A stretch of 64,000 nt of DNA from Streptomyces lucensis JCM 4490 (GCF_014650035.1 NZ_BMUE01000006.1:364239-428238); one strand, 5' to 3'. Shown: positions 1 to 9,077, counted from the stretch's first letter. Program-made: numbers and translations. Notes: generated by a model not told the origin, from the letters alone.

Positions 1-364
1 CCTGCTGGAGGGTGCCGATCAGCTCGTAGGACCGCCGCTCGGGGTCGAAGGACGGCTTGGAGCGGCTGCGGACGACCCGGACCACCCGGCCCTGCTCGTC
101 GACGATGCGGACCCGCACCTCGGCGAGCGTGCCCTCGTCGACGGCCAGCGGCACGACCCCGACGATCTCGTTCCAGTCCACCGGGTGGAGCCGGGCCCGC
201 GTCTCGGCCTCGGTGAGCGTGGTCCGGCGCGCGGGCAGCCCGAGCAGCCGTGCCGCCTCCGGATCCACGGTGACCAGACCGGAGGCGGTGTCCCAGTGCC
301 ACAGTCCGGTCGCGAGGGCGGCGAGGACGTCGCCGACGGACGGCAGGGGCTCGCCTGTGCGCAT
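1..364 (-). CDS. PAS-like sensor protein, partial (N-terminal part)
   Basis: An open frame runs from an ATG at 364 to the window edge without a stop, giving 121 residues. The start reads MRTGEPLPSVGDVLAALATG and is followed by a PAS-type segment (LWHWD near residue 22, then a beta-strand-rich stretch ending YELIGTLQQ). In streptomycetes such a PAS start usually heads a SpoIIE/PP2C phosphatase or a sensor ATPase, but the output domain lies outside the window, so the function is inferred. The gene diverges from aspS with about 175 bp between them. Longer frames on this strand cross aspS in a different phase and are shadows. Confidence 0.7.
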   Translation of the reverse strand, partial: MRTGEPLPSVGDVLAALATGLWHWDTASGLVTVDPEAARLLGLPARRTTLTEAETRARLHPVDWNEIVGVVPLAVDEGTLAEVRVRIVDEQGRVVRVVRSRSKPSFDPERRSYELIGTLQQ

Positions 365-540
365 TGCCCCACTTTAAGAAGATTCGACGGATGCCTGCCA
401 CCCTGAACGCGCAGGCCGTAATGATGGGGAGCCGAGCTTGGGGTGCCCGGTACCCTTGATGGGTCCGGGCCCCGTGCCCGTTCCCGCCGGTCCGTGAAGC
501 CGGCGGGAGTGAACCCCACCACGAAGGACGATGAACGACG

Positions 541-2304
541 ATGCATCGGTACAGGTCCCACACCTGCGGCCAGCTCCGCGCCTCTGACGTCGGCACCGAC
601 GTCCGGCTGAGCGGCTGGCTGCACAATCGGCGCGACCTGGGCGGCATCCTCTTCATCGATCTGCGCGACCACTACGGCATCACGCAGCTGGTCGCCCGCC
701 CCGGCACGCCCGCGTACGAGGCCCTGGACAAGATCTCCAAGGAGTCCACGGTCCGCGTCGACGGCCAGGTTGTTTCACGTGGAACCGAGAACGTGAACGC
801 CGACCTGCCCACCGGTGAGATCGAGGTAGAGGTCTCCGAGGTCGAACTGCTCGGCGCCGCCGCCCCGCTGCCGTTCACGATCAACGCCGAGGACGGGGTC
901 AACGAGGAGCGGCGCCTGGAGTACCGCTTCCTGGACCTGCGCCGTGAGCGCATGCACCGCAACATCATGCTGCGCACGGCCGTGATCTCCGCGATCCGGC
1001 ACAAGATGGCGGCGATGGGCTTCAACGAGATGGCGACGCCCATCCTCTCCGCCACCTCCCCCGAGGGCGCCCGCGACTACGTGGTCCCCTCCCGGGTCCA
1101 CCCGGGCAAGTTCTACGCGCTGCCCCAGGCCCCGCAGCAGTTCAAGCAGCTGCTGATGATCTCCGGCTTCGACCGCTACTTCCAGATCGCGCCCTGCTTC
1201 CGCGACGAGGACGCCCGCGCGGACCGCTCGCCGGGCGAGTTCTACCAGCTCGACGTGGAGATGTCCTTCGTCGAGCAGGAGGACGTCTTCCAGCCGATCG
1301 AGAAGCTGATGACGGAGCTCTTCGAGGAGTTCGGCGGCGGCCGCCACGTCACCTCCCCCTTCCCGCGCATCCCGTTCCGCGAGGCGATGCTCAAGTACGG
1401 CTCGGACAAGCCGGACCTGCGCGCCAAGCTGGAGCTGGTGGACATCACCGACGTCTTCGAGGGCTCGGAGTTCAAGGCCTTCGCCGGCAAGCACGTGCGC
1501 GCGCTGCCGGTGCCGGACGTCTCCGCGCAGCCCCGCAAGTTCTTCGACCAGCTCGGTGACTACGCCGTCGAGCAGGGCGCCAAGGGCCTGGCCTGGGTGC
1601 GCGTGGCCGAGGACGGCTCGCTGTCCGGCCCGATCGCGAAGTTCCTCACCGAGGCGAACGTCGCGGAGCTGACCAAGCGCCTGTCCCTGGCCCCCGGCCA
1701 CGCCGTCTTCTTCGGCGCGGGCGAGTACGACGAGGTCTCGAAGATCATGGGCGCGGTCCGTGTCGAGGCCGCCAAGCGGGCCGGCCAGTTCGAGGACGGT
1801 GTCTTCCGCTTCTGCTGGATCGTCGACTTCCCGATGTACGAGAAGGACGAGGAGACCGGCGCGATCGACTTCTCGCACAACCCCTTCTCGATGCCGCAGG
1901 GCGGCCTGGAGGCCCTGGAGACCCAGGACCCGCTGGACATCCTCGGCTGGCAGTACGACATCGTCTGCAACGGCGTCGAGCTGTCCTCCGGCGCGATCCG
2001 GAACCACGAGCCGGACATCATGCTCAAGGCCTTCGAGATCGCGGGCTACGACCGCGAGACCGTCGAGGACAAGTTCGCCGGCATGCTTCGCGCGTTCCGC
2101 TTCGGCGCCCCGCCGCACGGCGGCATCGCCCCCGGCGTGGACCGCATCGTCATGCTCCTCGCGGACGAGCCCAACATCCGCGAGACGATCTCCTTCCCGC
2201 TCAACGGCAACGCCCAGGACCTGATGATGGGCGCCCCGACCGAGCTGGACGAGTCCCGCCTGCGGGAGCTGCACCTGAACGTCCGCAAGCCGCAGCCGAA
2301 GTAG
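541..2304 (+). CDS. aspS: Aspartyl-tRNA synthetase
   Basis: A 587-residue class II aminoacyl-tRNA synthetase of bacterial type, charging tRNA-Asp (and possibly tRNA-Asn, as in actinobacteria that use Asp-tRNA amidation). The N-terminal OB-fold anticodon domain covers about residues 1-110. The catalytic core carries motif 2 around FRDEDARADRSPGEFYQLD, and a bacterial GAD insertion lies between the catalytic blocks. Motif 3 is GIAPGVDRIVML near the C terminus. The ATG at 541 follows a GAAGGACG ribosome-binding stretch. Length and motif order match the family. It stands alone and is followed by a strong hairpin terminator. Confidence 0.97.
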   Translation: MHRYRSHTCGQLRASDVGTDVRLSGWLHNRRDLGGILFIDLRDHYGITQLVARPGTPAYEALDKISKESTVRVDGQVVSRGTENVNADLPTGEIEVEVSEVELLGAAAPLPFTINAEDGVNEERRLEYRFLDLRRERMHRNIMLRTAVISAIRHKMAAMGFNEMATPILSATSPEGARDYVVPSRVHPGKFYALPQAPQQFKQLLMISGFDRYFQIAPCFRDEDARADRSPGEFYQLDVEMSFVEQEDVFQPIEKLMTELFEEFGGGRHVTSPFPRIPFREAMLKYGSDKPDLRAKLELVDITDVFEGSEFKAFAGKHVRALPVPDVSAQPRKFFDQLGDYAVEQGAKGLAWVRVAEDGSLSGPIAKFLTEANVAELTKRLSLAPGHAVFFGAGEYDEVSKIMGAVRVEAAKRAGQFEDGVFRFCWIVDFPMYEKDEETGAIDFSHNPFSMPQGGLEALETQDPLDILGWQYDIVCNGVELSSGAIRNHEPDIMLKAFEIAGYDRETVEDKFAGMLRAFRFGAPPHGGIAPGVDRIVMLLADEPNIRETISFPLNGNAQDLMMGAPTELDESRLRELHLNVRKPQPK

Positions 2305-2332
2305 TACACGCGCCGTTTCCCACTACGGCCGG

Positions 2333-2359
2333 AGGGCGGCCCCGCCGGGGGGCCGCCCT
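2333..2359 (+). terminator. Hairpin terminator after aspS
   Basis: AGGGCGGCC and GGCCGCCCT form a perfect 9-bp stem around a 9-nt GC loop, 29 bp after the aspS stop. A short CTCTTCC tail follows instead of a T tract, as is usual in Streptomyces. Confidence 0.8.
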
Positions 2360-2360
2360 C

Positions 2361-2472
2361 TTCCCTGTCGTACCGGGAGTCCCTGTCGTACCGAAAGCCG
2401 CTGTCGTACCGAGACTTCCCTGCCGTACCGAGACTTCCCTGCCGTACTGAGAGTTCCCTGTCGTACTGAGAG
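2361..2472. repeat. Six tandem 18-19 bp repeats upstream of a response regulator
   Basis: Units begin at about 2361, 2380, 2398, 2416, 2435 and 2454. Each resembles TTCCCTGTCGTACTGAGAG, with a conserved CTGYCGTAC centre. The array lies in the non-coding gap between the aspS terminator and the TTG start at 2503, so it is the leader or promoter region of the two-component operon. Periodic direct repeats could bind a response regulator, or could be neutral slippage repeats. Confidence 0.8.
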
Positions 2473-2502
2473 TTCTTCCGGACCCAGTCGAAGGAGTGCG
2501 CG

Positions 2503-3219
2503 TTGCCCGCTCGCATACTCGTGGCCGAGGACGACGTGAAACAGGCGCAGCTCATCCGGATCTACCTGGAACGGGAGGGCCACGACGTCCAGGTCGTGGC
2601 CGACGGACGCTCGGCGATCGACCGCGCCCGCGCCTCCCGGCCGGACCTGATCGTCCTCGACGTGATGATGCCGCACGTCGACGGGCTCGACGTCTGCCGC
2701 ATCCTGCGCATGGACTCCCGGGTGCCGATCCTGCTGCTGACCGCCCGCAGCACCGAGGAGGACCTGCTGCTCGGCCTCGACCTCGGTGCCGACGACTACA
2801 TGACCAAGCCGTACAGCCCCCGGGAACTGACCGCCCGGGTAAGGGCGCTGCTGCGCCGGGCACGCGCCGCCGGGGACGAACGGCCCCCCGTGTTCACGGT
2901 AGGCGACCTGGAGATCGACACCGCGCGCTTCGAGGTGCGGGCGGCCGGCGATCCGGTGTCGCTCACCGGCAAGGAGTTCGCGATCCTGGCCGTGCTCGCG
3001 GGTGAGCCGGGGCGCGCGTTCACCCGGGCGCAGATCATCGACAGGGTCTTCGGGTTCGACCAGAACGTGCTGGAGCGGACCGTGGACGCCCACGTGATGA
3101 ACCTGCGCAGGAAACTGGAGCGGGGCCGCGGCGGTGTCCGGTACGTGGAGACCGTCTACGGGCGGGGATACCGGCTGGCGGCACAGCCGTCCGCGGCGCC
3201 GGGAGGCGGGACGCGGTGA
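2503..3219 (+). CDS. OmpR/PhoB-family response regulator
   Basis: A 238-residue cytoplasmic DNA-binding response regulator. The receiver domain (about 1-120) has the acidic pair ED/D at 9-11, the phosphoacceptor D53 in LIVLDVMMP and the conserved K in MTKPYSPRE. The C-terminal winged helix (about 140-230) has the recognition segment ERTVDAHVMNLRRKLE. The start is TTG at 2503, chosen for the AAGGAG at 2490-2496. Its stop overlaps the start of the sensor kinase gene by 4 bp (GTGA), so the two are translationally coupled. The convergent MacB-like export operon is a plausible but unproven target. Confidence 0.93.
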   Translation: MPARILVAEDDVKQAQLIRIYLEREGHDVQVVADGRSAIDRARASRPDLIVLDVMMPHVDGLDVCRILRMDSRVPILLLTARSTEEDLLLGLDLGADDYMTKPYSPRELTARVRALLRRARAAGDERPPVFTVGDLEIDTARFEVRAAGDPVSLTGKEFAILAVLAGEPGRAFTRAQIIDRVFGFDQNVLERTVDAHVMNLRRKLERGRGGVRYVETVYGRGYRLAAQPSAAPGGGTR

Positions 3220-4835
3220 GTTTCCGGCTGCGGGTGCTGGCCATGCTGGCGCTCATCGCGCTGACCGCCACGGGAGCCACCGCCTGGCTGACGTTACGCC
3301 AGGTCAGCGGTCAGGCAAGGGACTCGGTGACCGCGGGACGCCAGGACGCGGCGCGGATCACCGGAGCCCTGCGGGCGTACGGCTTCCAGCACGGCACCTG
3401 GGAGGGCCTCGCCCCCACCGTGCGGGAGCTCGCGGCGGACACCGGGCAGCGCATCCGGGTCAGCACCGAGACGGACAACACCCTCCTCGCGGATTCCGAC
3501 AGCCTCGCCGGGCGCGCGCCTCGCCCGGCCGGCGGGCAGCCGCCCGTCCTCGTCGACCCGCGCCCCCGGCTGCGACTGCCGGAGACCTCCGTGCGACTCG
3601 CCTCGGTCAAACGGACGGTGACCGCGATCGCCGACTACCGCTCCGCCGTCGCCTACGCCGCCTGCCTCACCCGCGCCGGAGCGAAGGTCACCGCCCGGGC
3701 CGGCCGGACGGGCATCCCCCGGATCACCGCCGACCGGCACCCGGACCGGTGCGTCCCGGCCGAACCCGGCGCCGACCCCGCGGCGGGACAGGACCACACC
3801 GCCGCCTCCCGGTGCTCAGGCGAACAGCGGCTCACCGCCTGCCTGCAGCGGGTCTTCGACGAACGGACGGCCACCGTCGCACCGCCCCGCCTCCAGGTGC
3901 GGCTCGGCTACCGGGGCGAGGCTCCGGCCGGCCTCGCCGCCGCGCCCACGGTGGCGGTCGCCTCCGGCGTGGCCCTCGTCGCCGTCCTCGGCGCGCTGCT
4001 GCTCAGCCGGGCGGTGCTGCGGCCGGTACGGGCCCTGACCTCGGCCGCCCGGGACCTCGGCGAGGGCGAACTGGAACGGCGGGTGCCCGCCTCCGGGCGG
4101 GACGAGATGGCCGAGCTGGGCCGGGCGTTCAACCGCATGGCCCACTCGCTCCAGGCCGCCGAGGAACGACAGCGCCGGCTCACCGCCGACATCGCCCACG
4201 AACTGCGCACCCCGCTCGCCAATCTGCGCGGCTATCTGGAGGCGTTGCGGGACGGCGTGGTCGAACCGACCCCCGCACTGCTCCACTCCCTCCACGAGGA
4301 GGCGATGCTGCAGCAGCGGATCGTCGACGACCTGCAGGACCTGGCGCTGGCCGAGGCGGGCGCGCTCACCTACCACCGGTCGGCCGTGGACCTCGGCGAC
4401 CTGCTGGAGGCCGGCCGCACCGCCCACCTCGCCCAGGCGGAGGCCGCGGGCGTGACGCTGCGCACGGAGGCGCCCACGCCGGTGCGGGTCCACGCCGACG
4501 CCGACCGGCTGCGGCAGGTCGTCGGCAACCTGGTCGGCAACGCGCTGCGGGCCACCGCCCCCGGAGGGACGGTGACCCTGTCCGTCACGCGCGTGGGCGA
4601 CGCGGCGGTGCTCCGGGTGCGGGACACCGGCAAGGGGATCCCCCCGGAACAGCTGTCCCACCTCTTCGACCGCTTCTGGCGGGCGGACGCCGCGCGCGGC
4701 CGGGCCACGGGAGGCAGCGGCCTCGGCCTCGCGATCGCCCGCCAGATCGTCACCGACCACGGCGGCACGATCGAGGTGGCGAGCCAGGTGGGCACGGGGA
4801 CGACGTTCACTGTGACGCTGGCGGCGACGGCGTGA
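3216..4835 (+). CDS. Sensor histidine kinase with HAMP domain
   Basis: A 539-residue membrane kinase, partner of the regulator it overlaps. One membrane helix lies at about residues 2-28. An extracellular sensor region of some 210 residues contains an unusual Cys/His-bearing stretch (AACLTRAG, SRCSGEQRLTACLQ). A second helix lies near 245-265, followed by HAMP. The HisKA box DIAHELRTPLANLRGY carries H328, and the HATPase has N, G1 (DTGKGIP) and G2 (GGSGLGLAI) boxes. Codon 27 (3294-3296) is TTA, rare in Streptomyces, so full expression may need bldA tRNA. The start is the GTG overlapping the upstream stop. Confidence 0.92.
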   Translation: MSFRLRVLAMLALIALTATGATAWLTLRQVSGQARDSVTAGRQDAARITGALRAYGFQHGTWEGLAPTVRELAADTGQRIRVSTETDNTLLADSDSLAGRAPRPAGGQPPVLVDPRPRLRLPETSVRLASVKRTVTAIADYRSAVAYAACLTRAGAKVTARAGRTGIPRITADRHPDRCVPAEPGADPAAGQDHTAASRCSGEQRLTACLQRVFDERTATVAPPRLQVRLGYRGEAPAGLAAAPTVAVASGVALVAVLGALLLSRAVLRPVRALTSAARDLGEGELERRVPASGRDEMAELGRAFNRMAHSLQAAEERQRRLTADIAHELRTPLANLRGYLEALRDGVVEPTPALLHSLHEEAMLQQRIVDDLQDLALAEAGALTYHRSAVDLGDLLEAGRTAHLAQAEAAGVTLRTEAPTPVRVHADADRLRQVVGNLVGNALRATAPGGTVTLSVTRVGDAAVLRVRDTGKGIPPEQLSHLFDRFWRADAARGRATGGSGLGLAIARQIVTDHGGTIEVASQVGTGTTFTVTLAATA

Positions 4836-4862
4836 GACGGGCGCCGGCGGGCCGATGGCTGG

Positions 4863-4898
4863 CTGGCCACGGGGCCTGCCGGCCGGCAGGCCCCGTGG
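4863..4898. terminator. Perfect 36-bp palindromic bidirectional terminator
   Basis: Two 18-nt arms (GGCCACGGGGCCTGCCGG and its exact complement) meet with no spacer, between the convergent sensor kinase gene (+) and the permease gene (-). It can serve both strands. Confidence 0.85.
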
Positions 4899-4910
4899 CC
4901 GTCAGGCGGT

Positions 4911-6128
4911 TCACTGCCCCGCCAGCGCCTCGGTCGGGGCCAGGCGGCCCGCCCGGACCGCCGGGTACAGGCCCGCCAGCGCTCCGATGAGGAGCGTGAC
5001 GGCGACGCCCGCCGCCGTCGCCCAGACCGGAACCTCGGTGGGCCAGCCCCGCACGGACGCGAAGACCGCGGTGATCGCCGTGCCCAGCACCGTGCCGCCC
5101 AGCCCGCCCAGTGCCGACAGCAGCAGTGACTCCGAGACGAACTGGCCCCGGATCTGCCCGCTCGTCGCGCCCAGCGCCCGCCGCAGCCCGATCTCCGGCC
5201 GGCGCTCCAGCACCGAGATCACCATGGTGTTGCCCACCCCGACCCCGCCGACCAGCAGGGCCACCGAACCCAGGCCCAGCAGCAGCCCGGTCAGCGTCGA
5301 CTCGGTGGCCTCCCGGGCGGCCAGCGCGTCGGACGGCCGGGAGACCAGCACGGCGTTCGGCTTCTCGGGATTGGCGGTCGCCGCGAGCACCGACCGCACC
5401 TGGCTCACGCGGTCGTCACGGGCGCGCACGTACACCGTCGACGGATGGCCGTCGAAGCCCAGGTACCGCCGGGCCGCCTGCCAGCCGACCAGCGCCGAGC
5501 CGTCGATCTCCGGAGCGAGCGGCACCGGCTTCAGCACACCGACCAGGGAGAACCACTTGCCGCCCAGCCACAGCCGGGTCCCCGGCTCGCGGACGTCGAG
5601 CCGGCGGGCGGCCTGCGCGCCCAGCACCACCGCCGGGTACTCCTGAGTCGTCTCGGTCAGCCACCGCCCGGTCCGCACCTCGCCGCCGACCGCGGGCAGC
5701 AGCCGGGCCCCGGCCGCGGCCACCTCCACGCTGCCGGTGCGCCCCACCGGTATGTGCTCGTTGCGGTAGACCGCAGCGCCCTTTATCTCGCCGGTCGCCG
5801 CGACCTCACGCACCGGACCGATCCGCCGGATCATCGGCGCCGCCTCCCGGGGCAGCCGGGTCGCCGTGCCGTCCGGGGTCCGGCCGGGAGCGACCCGCAG
5901 CATGTTGGTGCCCAGCGCGTCCAGCCGGCGGTCCACCTCCGCCCGGCTGGAGGAGGAGATGCCCACCACGGCGACCATCGCGGCCACTCCGATCGCGATC
6001 CCCAGCGCGGACAGGAAGACGCGCAGCGGCCGGGTGCGCAGCCCGGTGCCGCCGAGCCGTACGAAATCGGCGGGCCGCAGCCGGGCCGGCCGGAGCGTTC
6101 CCGCACCGGGAGTGGTTCCCGCCCTCAT
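4911..6128 (-). CDS. MacB/FtsX-type ABC transporter permease
   Basis: A 405-residue integral membrane permease. A TM helix lies near residues 38-62 (FLSALGIAIGVAAMVAVVG), followed by a large extracytoplasmic MacB-PCD-like domain. Three C-terminal helices start with LLLGLGSVALLVGGVGVGN, and the FtsX motif is EIGLRRALGATSGQIRGQF. The start overlaps the ATPase stop by 4 bp (ATGA), so they form an operon. With the adjacent adaptor and ATPase it resembles MacAB-type exporters of antibiotics, peptides or cell-envelope products. The substrate cannot be read from the sequence. Confidence 0.93.
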   Translation of the reverse strand: MRAGTTPGAGTLRPARLRPADFVRLGGTGLRTRPLRVFLSALGIAIGVAAMVAVVGISSSSRAEVDRRLDALGTNMLRVAPGRTPDGTATRLPREAAPMIRRIGPVREVAATGEIKGAAVYRNEHIPVGRTGSVEVAAAGARLLPAVGGEVRTGRWLTETTQEYPAVVLGAQAARRLDVREPGTRLWLGGKWFSLVGVLKPVPLAPEIDGSALVGWQAARRYLGFDGHPSTVYVRARDDRVSQVRSVLAATANPEKPNAVLVSRPSDALAAREATESTLTGLLLGLGSVALLVGGVGVGNTMVISVLERRPEIGLRRALGATSGQIRGQFVSESLLLSALGGLGGTVLGTAITAVFASVRGWPTEVPVWATAAGVAVTLLIGALAGLYPAVRAGRLAPTEALAGQ

Positions 6129-6859
6129 CGTCGGCCCCCCGTGTCCGCCGCCCTCGTGTGTGGCCCGCCGCTGCCGCTGTCGGCCACGACGCGCCCGTCC
6201 CTCATCTCCACCCGGCGGTCGAAGACCTCGGCCATCTCCCGGTCGTGCGTGATGACGACGACCGTGGTGCCGGCCGTGTGCAGCTCCCGCAGCAGGGCCA
6301 GCACCGCCGCTCCGGACGCCGAGTCGAGGTTGCCGGTCGGTTCGTCGGCGAGCAGCAGTGCAGGTTCGCCGACCACCGCGCGGGCGACCGCGGCGCGCTG
6401 CCGCTCGCCGCCGGAGAGCTGGTGCGGGAGGTGGCCGAGCCGGTGGTCGAGCCCGACGCGGGCCAGCGCCCGCGCGGCCCGGCGTCTGCGCTCCCGCAGC
6501 GGGACCCCGGCGTACAGCAGCCCGTCGGCGACCGTGTCGAGGACGGGCACTCCGACGGCGAGGTGGAACTGCTGGAACACGAACCCGATGCGCTGCGCGC
6601 GCAGCGCGGACAGCTCCCGGTCGGAGAGATCGGCGGCCTCGTACCCGTCGATGACGACGCGCCCGGCGGACGGCCTGTCGAGGGTGCCCATCAGGTGCAG
6701 CATGCTCGACTTGCCCGAGCCGGACGGGCCGACGATGCAGGCCAGTTCGCCGTGGTGGACGGTCAGGTCGACGTCCGCCACGGCGACGACGCCTCCCGGG
6801 TACGTCTTGGAGACGCCCGCGAACTCGACGACCGGGGTGGCGGGCGCGGCCGGTATCAC
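6125..6859 (-). CDS. ABC transporter ATP-binding protein (MacB/LolD type)
   Basis: A 244-residue ATPase that powers the neighbouring FtsX permease. Walker A is GPSGSGKS at 44-51, the Q-loop lies in FVFQQFHL, the signature is LSGGERQR, Walker B is ALLLADEPTGNLDS, and the switch His is in VVVITHD. It belongs to the LolD/MacB ATPase subfamily by its DEPTGNLD sequence. Both of its ends overlap operon partners by 4 bp (the adaptor at 6856-6859, the permease at 6125-6128). Confidence 0.95.
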   Translation of the reverse strand: MIPAAPATPVVEFAGVSKTYPGGVVAVADVDLTVHHGELACIVGPSGSGKSSMLHLMGTLDRPSAGRVVIDGYEAADLSDRELSALRAQRIGFVFQQFHLAVGVPVLDTVADGLLYAGVPLRERRRRAARALARVGLDHRLGHLPHQLSGGERQRAAVARAVVGEPALLLADEPTGNLDSASGAAVLALLRELHTAGTTVVVITHDREMAEVFDRRVEMRDGRVVADSGSGGPHTRAADTGGRR

Positions 6860-8325
6860 CTGGGAATCCTCACCTTCATGCCCTCGCGCACGCCGGGGCC
6901 GCTGACCTCCACCTTGCCGCCCGCGAACAGACCCGTCCGCACGGGGACGAAGCGGCTCTTGCCACCGGGGTCCCCGCCCCGGGCGCCGCTTCGGGAGCCG
7001 TCGTCGGCGAGTTCCAAGGCGTAGCCGCCCTCGGCGAGCGCGGTCAGCGCGGCGACGGGGACGGCCAGGACGTCCTTGCGCTGCTCGCGTGCGTAGCGGA
7101 CGGTGACCGGGCCGCTCTGCAGCCGGCCCAGGGATTCCTGGCCGTCGAAGGTGATCACGACCGACACCGTGGCGGACTTGCCGCCCGCACCACCGCCCGT
7201 GCCCCCGTCCGTCCCGCCGCCGGCTCCCGACCCGCCGTCGCCGCCGTCGCCGGTCCCGGACGCCGACGAGGCGTCGGAGCCCAGGCTGGCCACGGTGCCC
7301 CGGGCCGACCGCCCGTCGGGGAGGTCCACTGTGACCCGGTTGCCGCGCCGCGCCCAGTCCGTGTCGGCGGCGGGAGCGTCGACGGTCACCATGCGGGAGG
7401 TGCTGGTGTAACTGACCTGGCCCCCGGCGGCCTCGTCGCCGACGCGGGCGCTGGTGCCCGCGACACGGACCGGACCGGGCGCGTACACGACGTCACCGGC
7501 GCCGACCCGGCCGGTCTGCGGCAGCCCGAGGTCCTTCTGCCAGCGTTCGACCGCGTGCGCCGTCAGGTCGGTGTAGGACTCGTCGACGGTGAAGCCCGAG
7601 TAGCCGAGCGCGCTGAGGTTGCTCTCGAACTGCTTGACGTCCATCCCGCGCAGGGGAGCCGCCGCGCCGGCGGCCGGTCCGGAGGCCGGTTCCGAGGCGG
7701 GCGGGCTGGGCGAGGCCGGTGACCTGCCGTCCGTGCCACCGTCCACGCCACCGCCCGTCCCGCCGCCGTCACCGTCGCCGGTGGTGTGGCCGGCCGTACG
7801 CCCGGACCGCACGACTCCCAGGTCCCGGTACATCGGCAGACTGCCGTACAGCAGCACCACCGGCCGGTCGTCGGCCCGCATGACGGTCTGACCGCGCCGC
7901 AGGGTCGTACCGGTGGCCGGCAGCCAGGTCACCGTGCCCTTCGCCTTGACGGGGAAGGGGACCTGGGGGCCGTGGTCGAGCTGCCCCTCGACCTCCGTCT
8001 GGTCGGTGAGGGTGGTCCGGGTGACGCGCACGTCCTGGCTGCTGCGGCCTGGTGCCGAGTCGTCGTCCGAACCGCCGTCCCCGCCGAGCCCGAGGGCGCC
8101 GACGACGCTGACGCCGGCCACGACGAGGACGCCGGCCGAGAGGAGAGCGGTCCTGTGCCGGCGCCGTCCGGCCCGCCGCCCCGGGCCGGCCCTCCTGCCC
8201 GGGTCGCCCGGTCCACCCAGGGCGTCCGGTTCGCCCGGGTCGACTGGTTCGCCCGGGTGGCCCGGGCGCTCGTGGCGTTCCGCCTCCGCCCCGGGCTCGT
8301 GCTCCTGGTCGTTCATGAGGTCCAC
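6856..8325 (-). CDS. Membrane-anchored periplasmic adaptor with peptidoglycan-binding domain
   Basis: About 489 residues. A charged, Gly/Glu/Pro-rich cytoplasmic tail (about 1-55) precedes one TM helix (TALLSAGVLVVAGVSVVGAL), then a HlyD/MacA-like adaptor. A PG_binding_1-like repeat (VKQFESNLSALGYSGFTVDE, then AVERWQKDLGLPQTGRV) sits inside the adaptor, as in Gram-positive MacA homologues. Two Gly/Ser-rich linkers interrupt it. GTG at 8325 is preferred because GGGGAC lies 7 nt upstream; ATG at 8316 is the alternative. The gene starts 13 bp after the lipoprotein stop. It probably links the exporter to the cell wall. Confidence 0.85.
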   Translation of the reverse strand: MDLMNDQEHEPGAEAERHERPGHPGEPVDPGEPDALGGPGDPGRRAGPGRRAGRRRHRTALLSAGVLVVAGVSVVGALGLGGDGGSDDDSAPGRSSQDVRVTRTTLTDQTEVEGQLDHGPQVPFPVKAKGTVTWLPATGTTLRRGQTVMRADDRPVVLLYGSLPMYRDLGVVRSGRTAGHTTGDGDGGGTGGGVDGGTDGRSPASPSPPASEPASGPAAGAAAPLRGMDVKQFESNLSALGYSGFTVDESYTDLTAHAVERWQKDLGLPQTGRVGAGDVVYAPGPVRVAGTSARVGDEAAGGQVSYTSTSRMVTVDAPAADTDWARRGNRVTVDLPDGRSARGTVASLGSDASSASGTGDGGDGGSGAGGGTDGGTGGGAGGKSATVSVVITFDGQESLGRLQSGPVTVRYAREQRKDVLAVPVAALTALAEGGYALELADDGSRSGARGGDPGGKSRFVPVRTGLFAGGKVEVSGPGVREGMKVRIPR

Positions 8326-8338
8326 CGCACCGTCCCCG

Positions 8339-8923
8339 TCAGCCCTGGGCCGACGGCGCGTCGGTGGGAACGCCGATGATGGAGGCGCACGTGCGTGTGG
8401 CCCGCTTGGCACCCGTGGACGTGGAGTCCCACGTGACGTCCCGGAAGTGGCCGCCGGAGTCGGTGTCCGGGAAGTCGGGCGCGCCGTGCTCCTGCATGCA
8501 CTTGGCGTACTTCTGGTTCTTGCGGATCTCCGCCTCGGACAGTTCCGGCTGCTGCGCCTTCTCGACGCTGTCCGGTACGGGCACGCTGAGGTTCGCGCAC
8601 TTCTCCTGTGCCTTGAGAGCCGTCGAGTCGCGCTTCCACTTGGACTGGTCGCCGAGGTCCACCTTGCCCTGGGCGTCGGGGTCGGGCGCGTCGAGCCCGG
8701 CGTCGCGCAGGCACTTGACCCACTTGCGCTGCGCGTCGACGTACTCGGTCAGCTCGCTCGACGCCTTCTCGGAGCCGGCGCCCGTCTTGCCGCCTCCGGC
8801 CGAGGCGACCTCGCCGCCGTCGTCCCCGTCACCGCCGCAGCCCGCGGTGCCCACCAGTGCCGCCGCCGCCACTCCGGCCAGCCAGGTCCGTGCTCCGAAC
8901 CGCCGCCGCGCATTCGTTCCCAT
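8339..8923 (-). CDS. Secreted lipoprotein of the export operon
   Basis: 194 residues from an ATG at 8923 with AAGGAG about 12 nt upstream; a longer frame to 9001 has no better start. The N terminus is a lipoprotein signal (arginines, then WLAGVAAAALVGTAGC), so it is likely lipidated at that Cys and held outside the membrane. The mature part is polar, has several Cys (KCLRDAG, EKCANL, AKCMQEHG, RTCAS) and repeats a CMxxHG/D-like pattern. No known domain is recognised. As first gene of the operon it may be a substrate chaperone or sensor for the ABC system. Confidence 0.82.
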   Translation of the reverse strand: MGTNARRRFGARTWLAGVAAAALVGTAGCGGDGDDGGEVASAGGGKTGAGSEKASSELTEYVDAQRKWVKCLRDAGLDAPDPDAQGKVDLGDQSKWKRDSTALKAQEKCANLSVPVPDSVEKAQQPELSEAEIRKNQKYAKCMQEHGAPDFPDTDSGGHFRDVTWDSTSTGAKRATRTCASIIGVPTDAPSAQG

Positions 8924-9077
8924 GGGTTTACCGGGCTCCTTCACACCGTCGCCGCCCGGTCCGGTCCGGCCGGGCGGCGACGAATGTAGGACCGCGGTCA
9001 TGAAGGACCCATGAAGAAGCCGTCAAGAACTCTTGGGCGGTGCGAGCCGGACGCCCGGCGGCCGGGACCGGCGGGCG

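Noticed and set aside
775..2274. A 499-codon open frame on the minus strand across aspS
   Set aside because: It is the reverse-strand shadow of a strongly conserved gene; the GC-rich third positions of aspS keep it open. No Shine-Dalgarno or domain supports it.
2323..3093. 256-codon minus-strand frame over the response regulator
   Set aside because: Antisense shadow; its start falls in the middle of the regulator gene.
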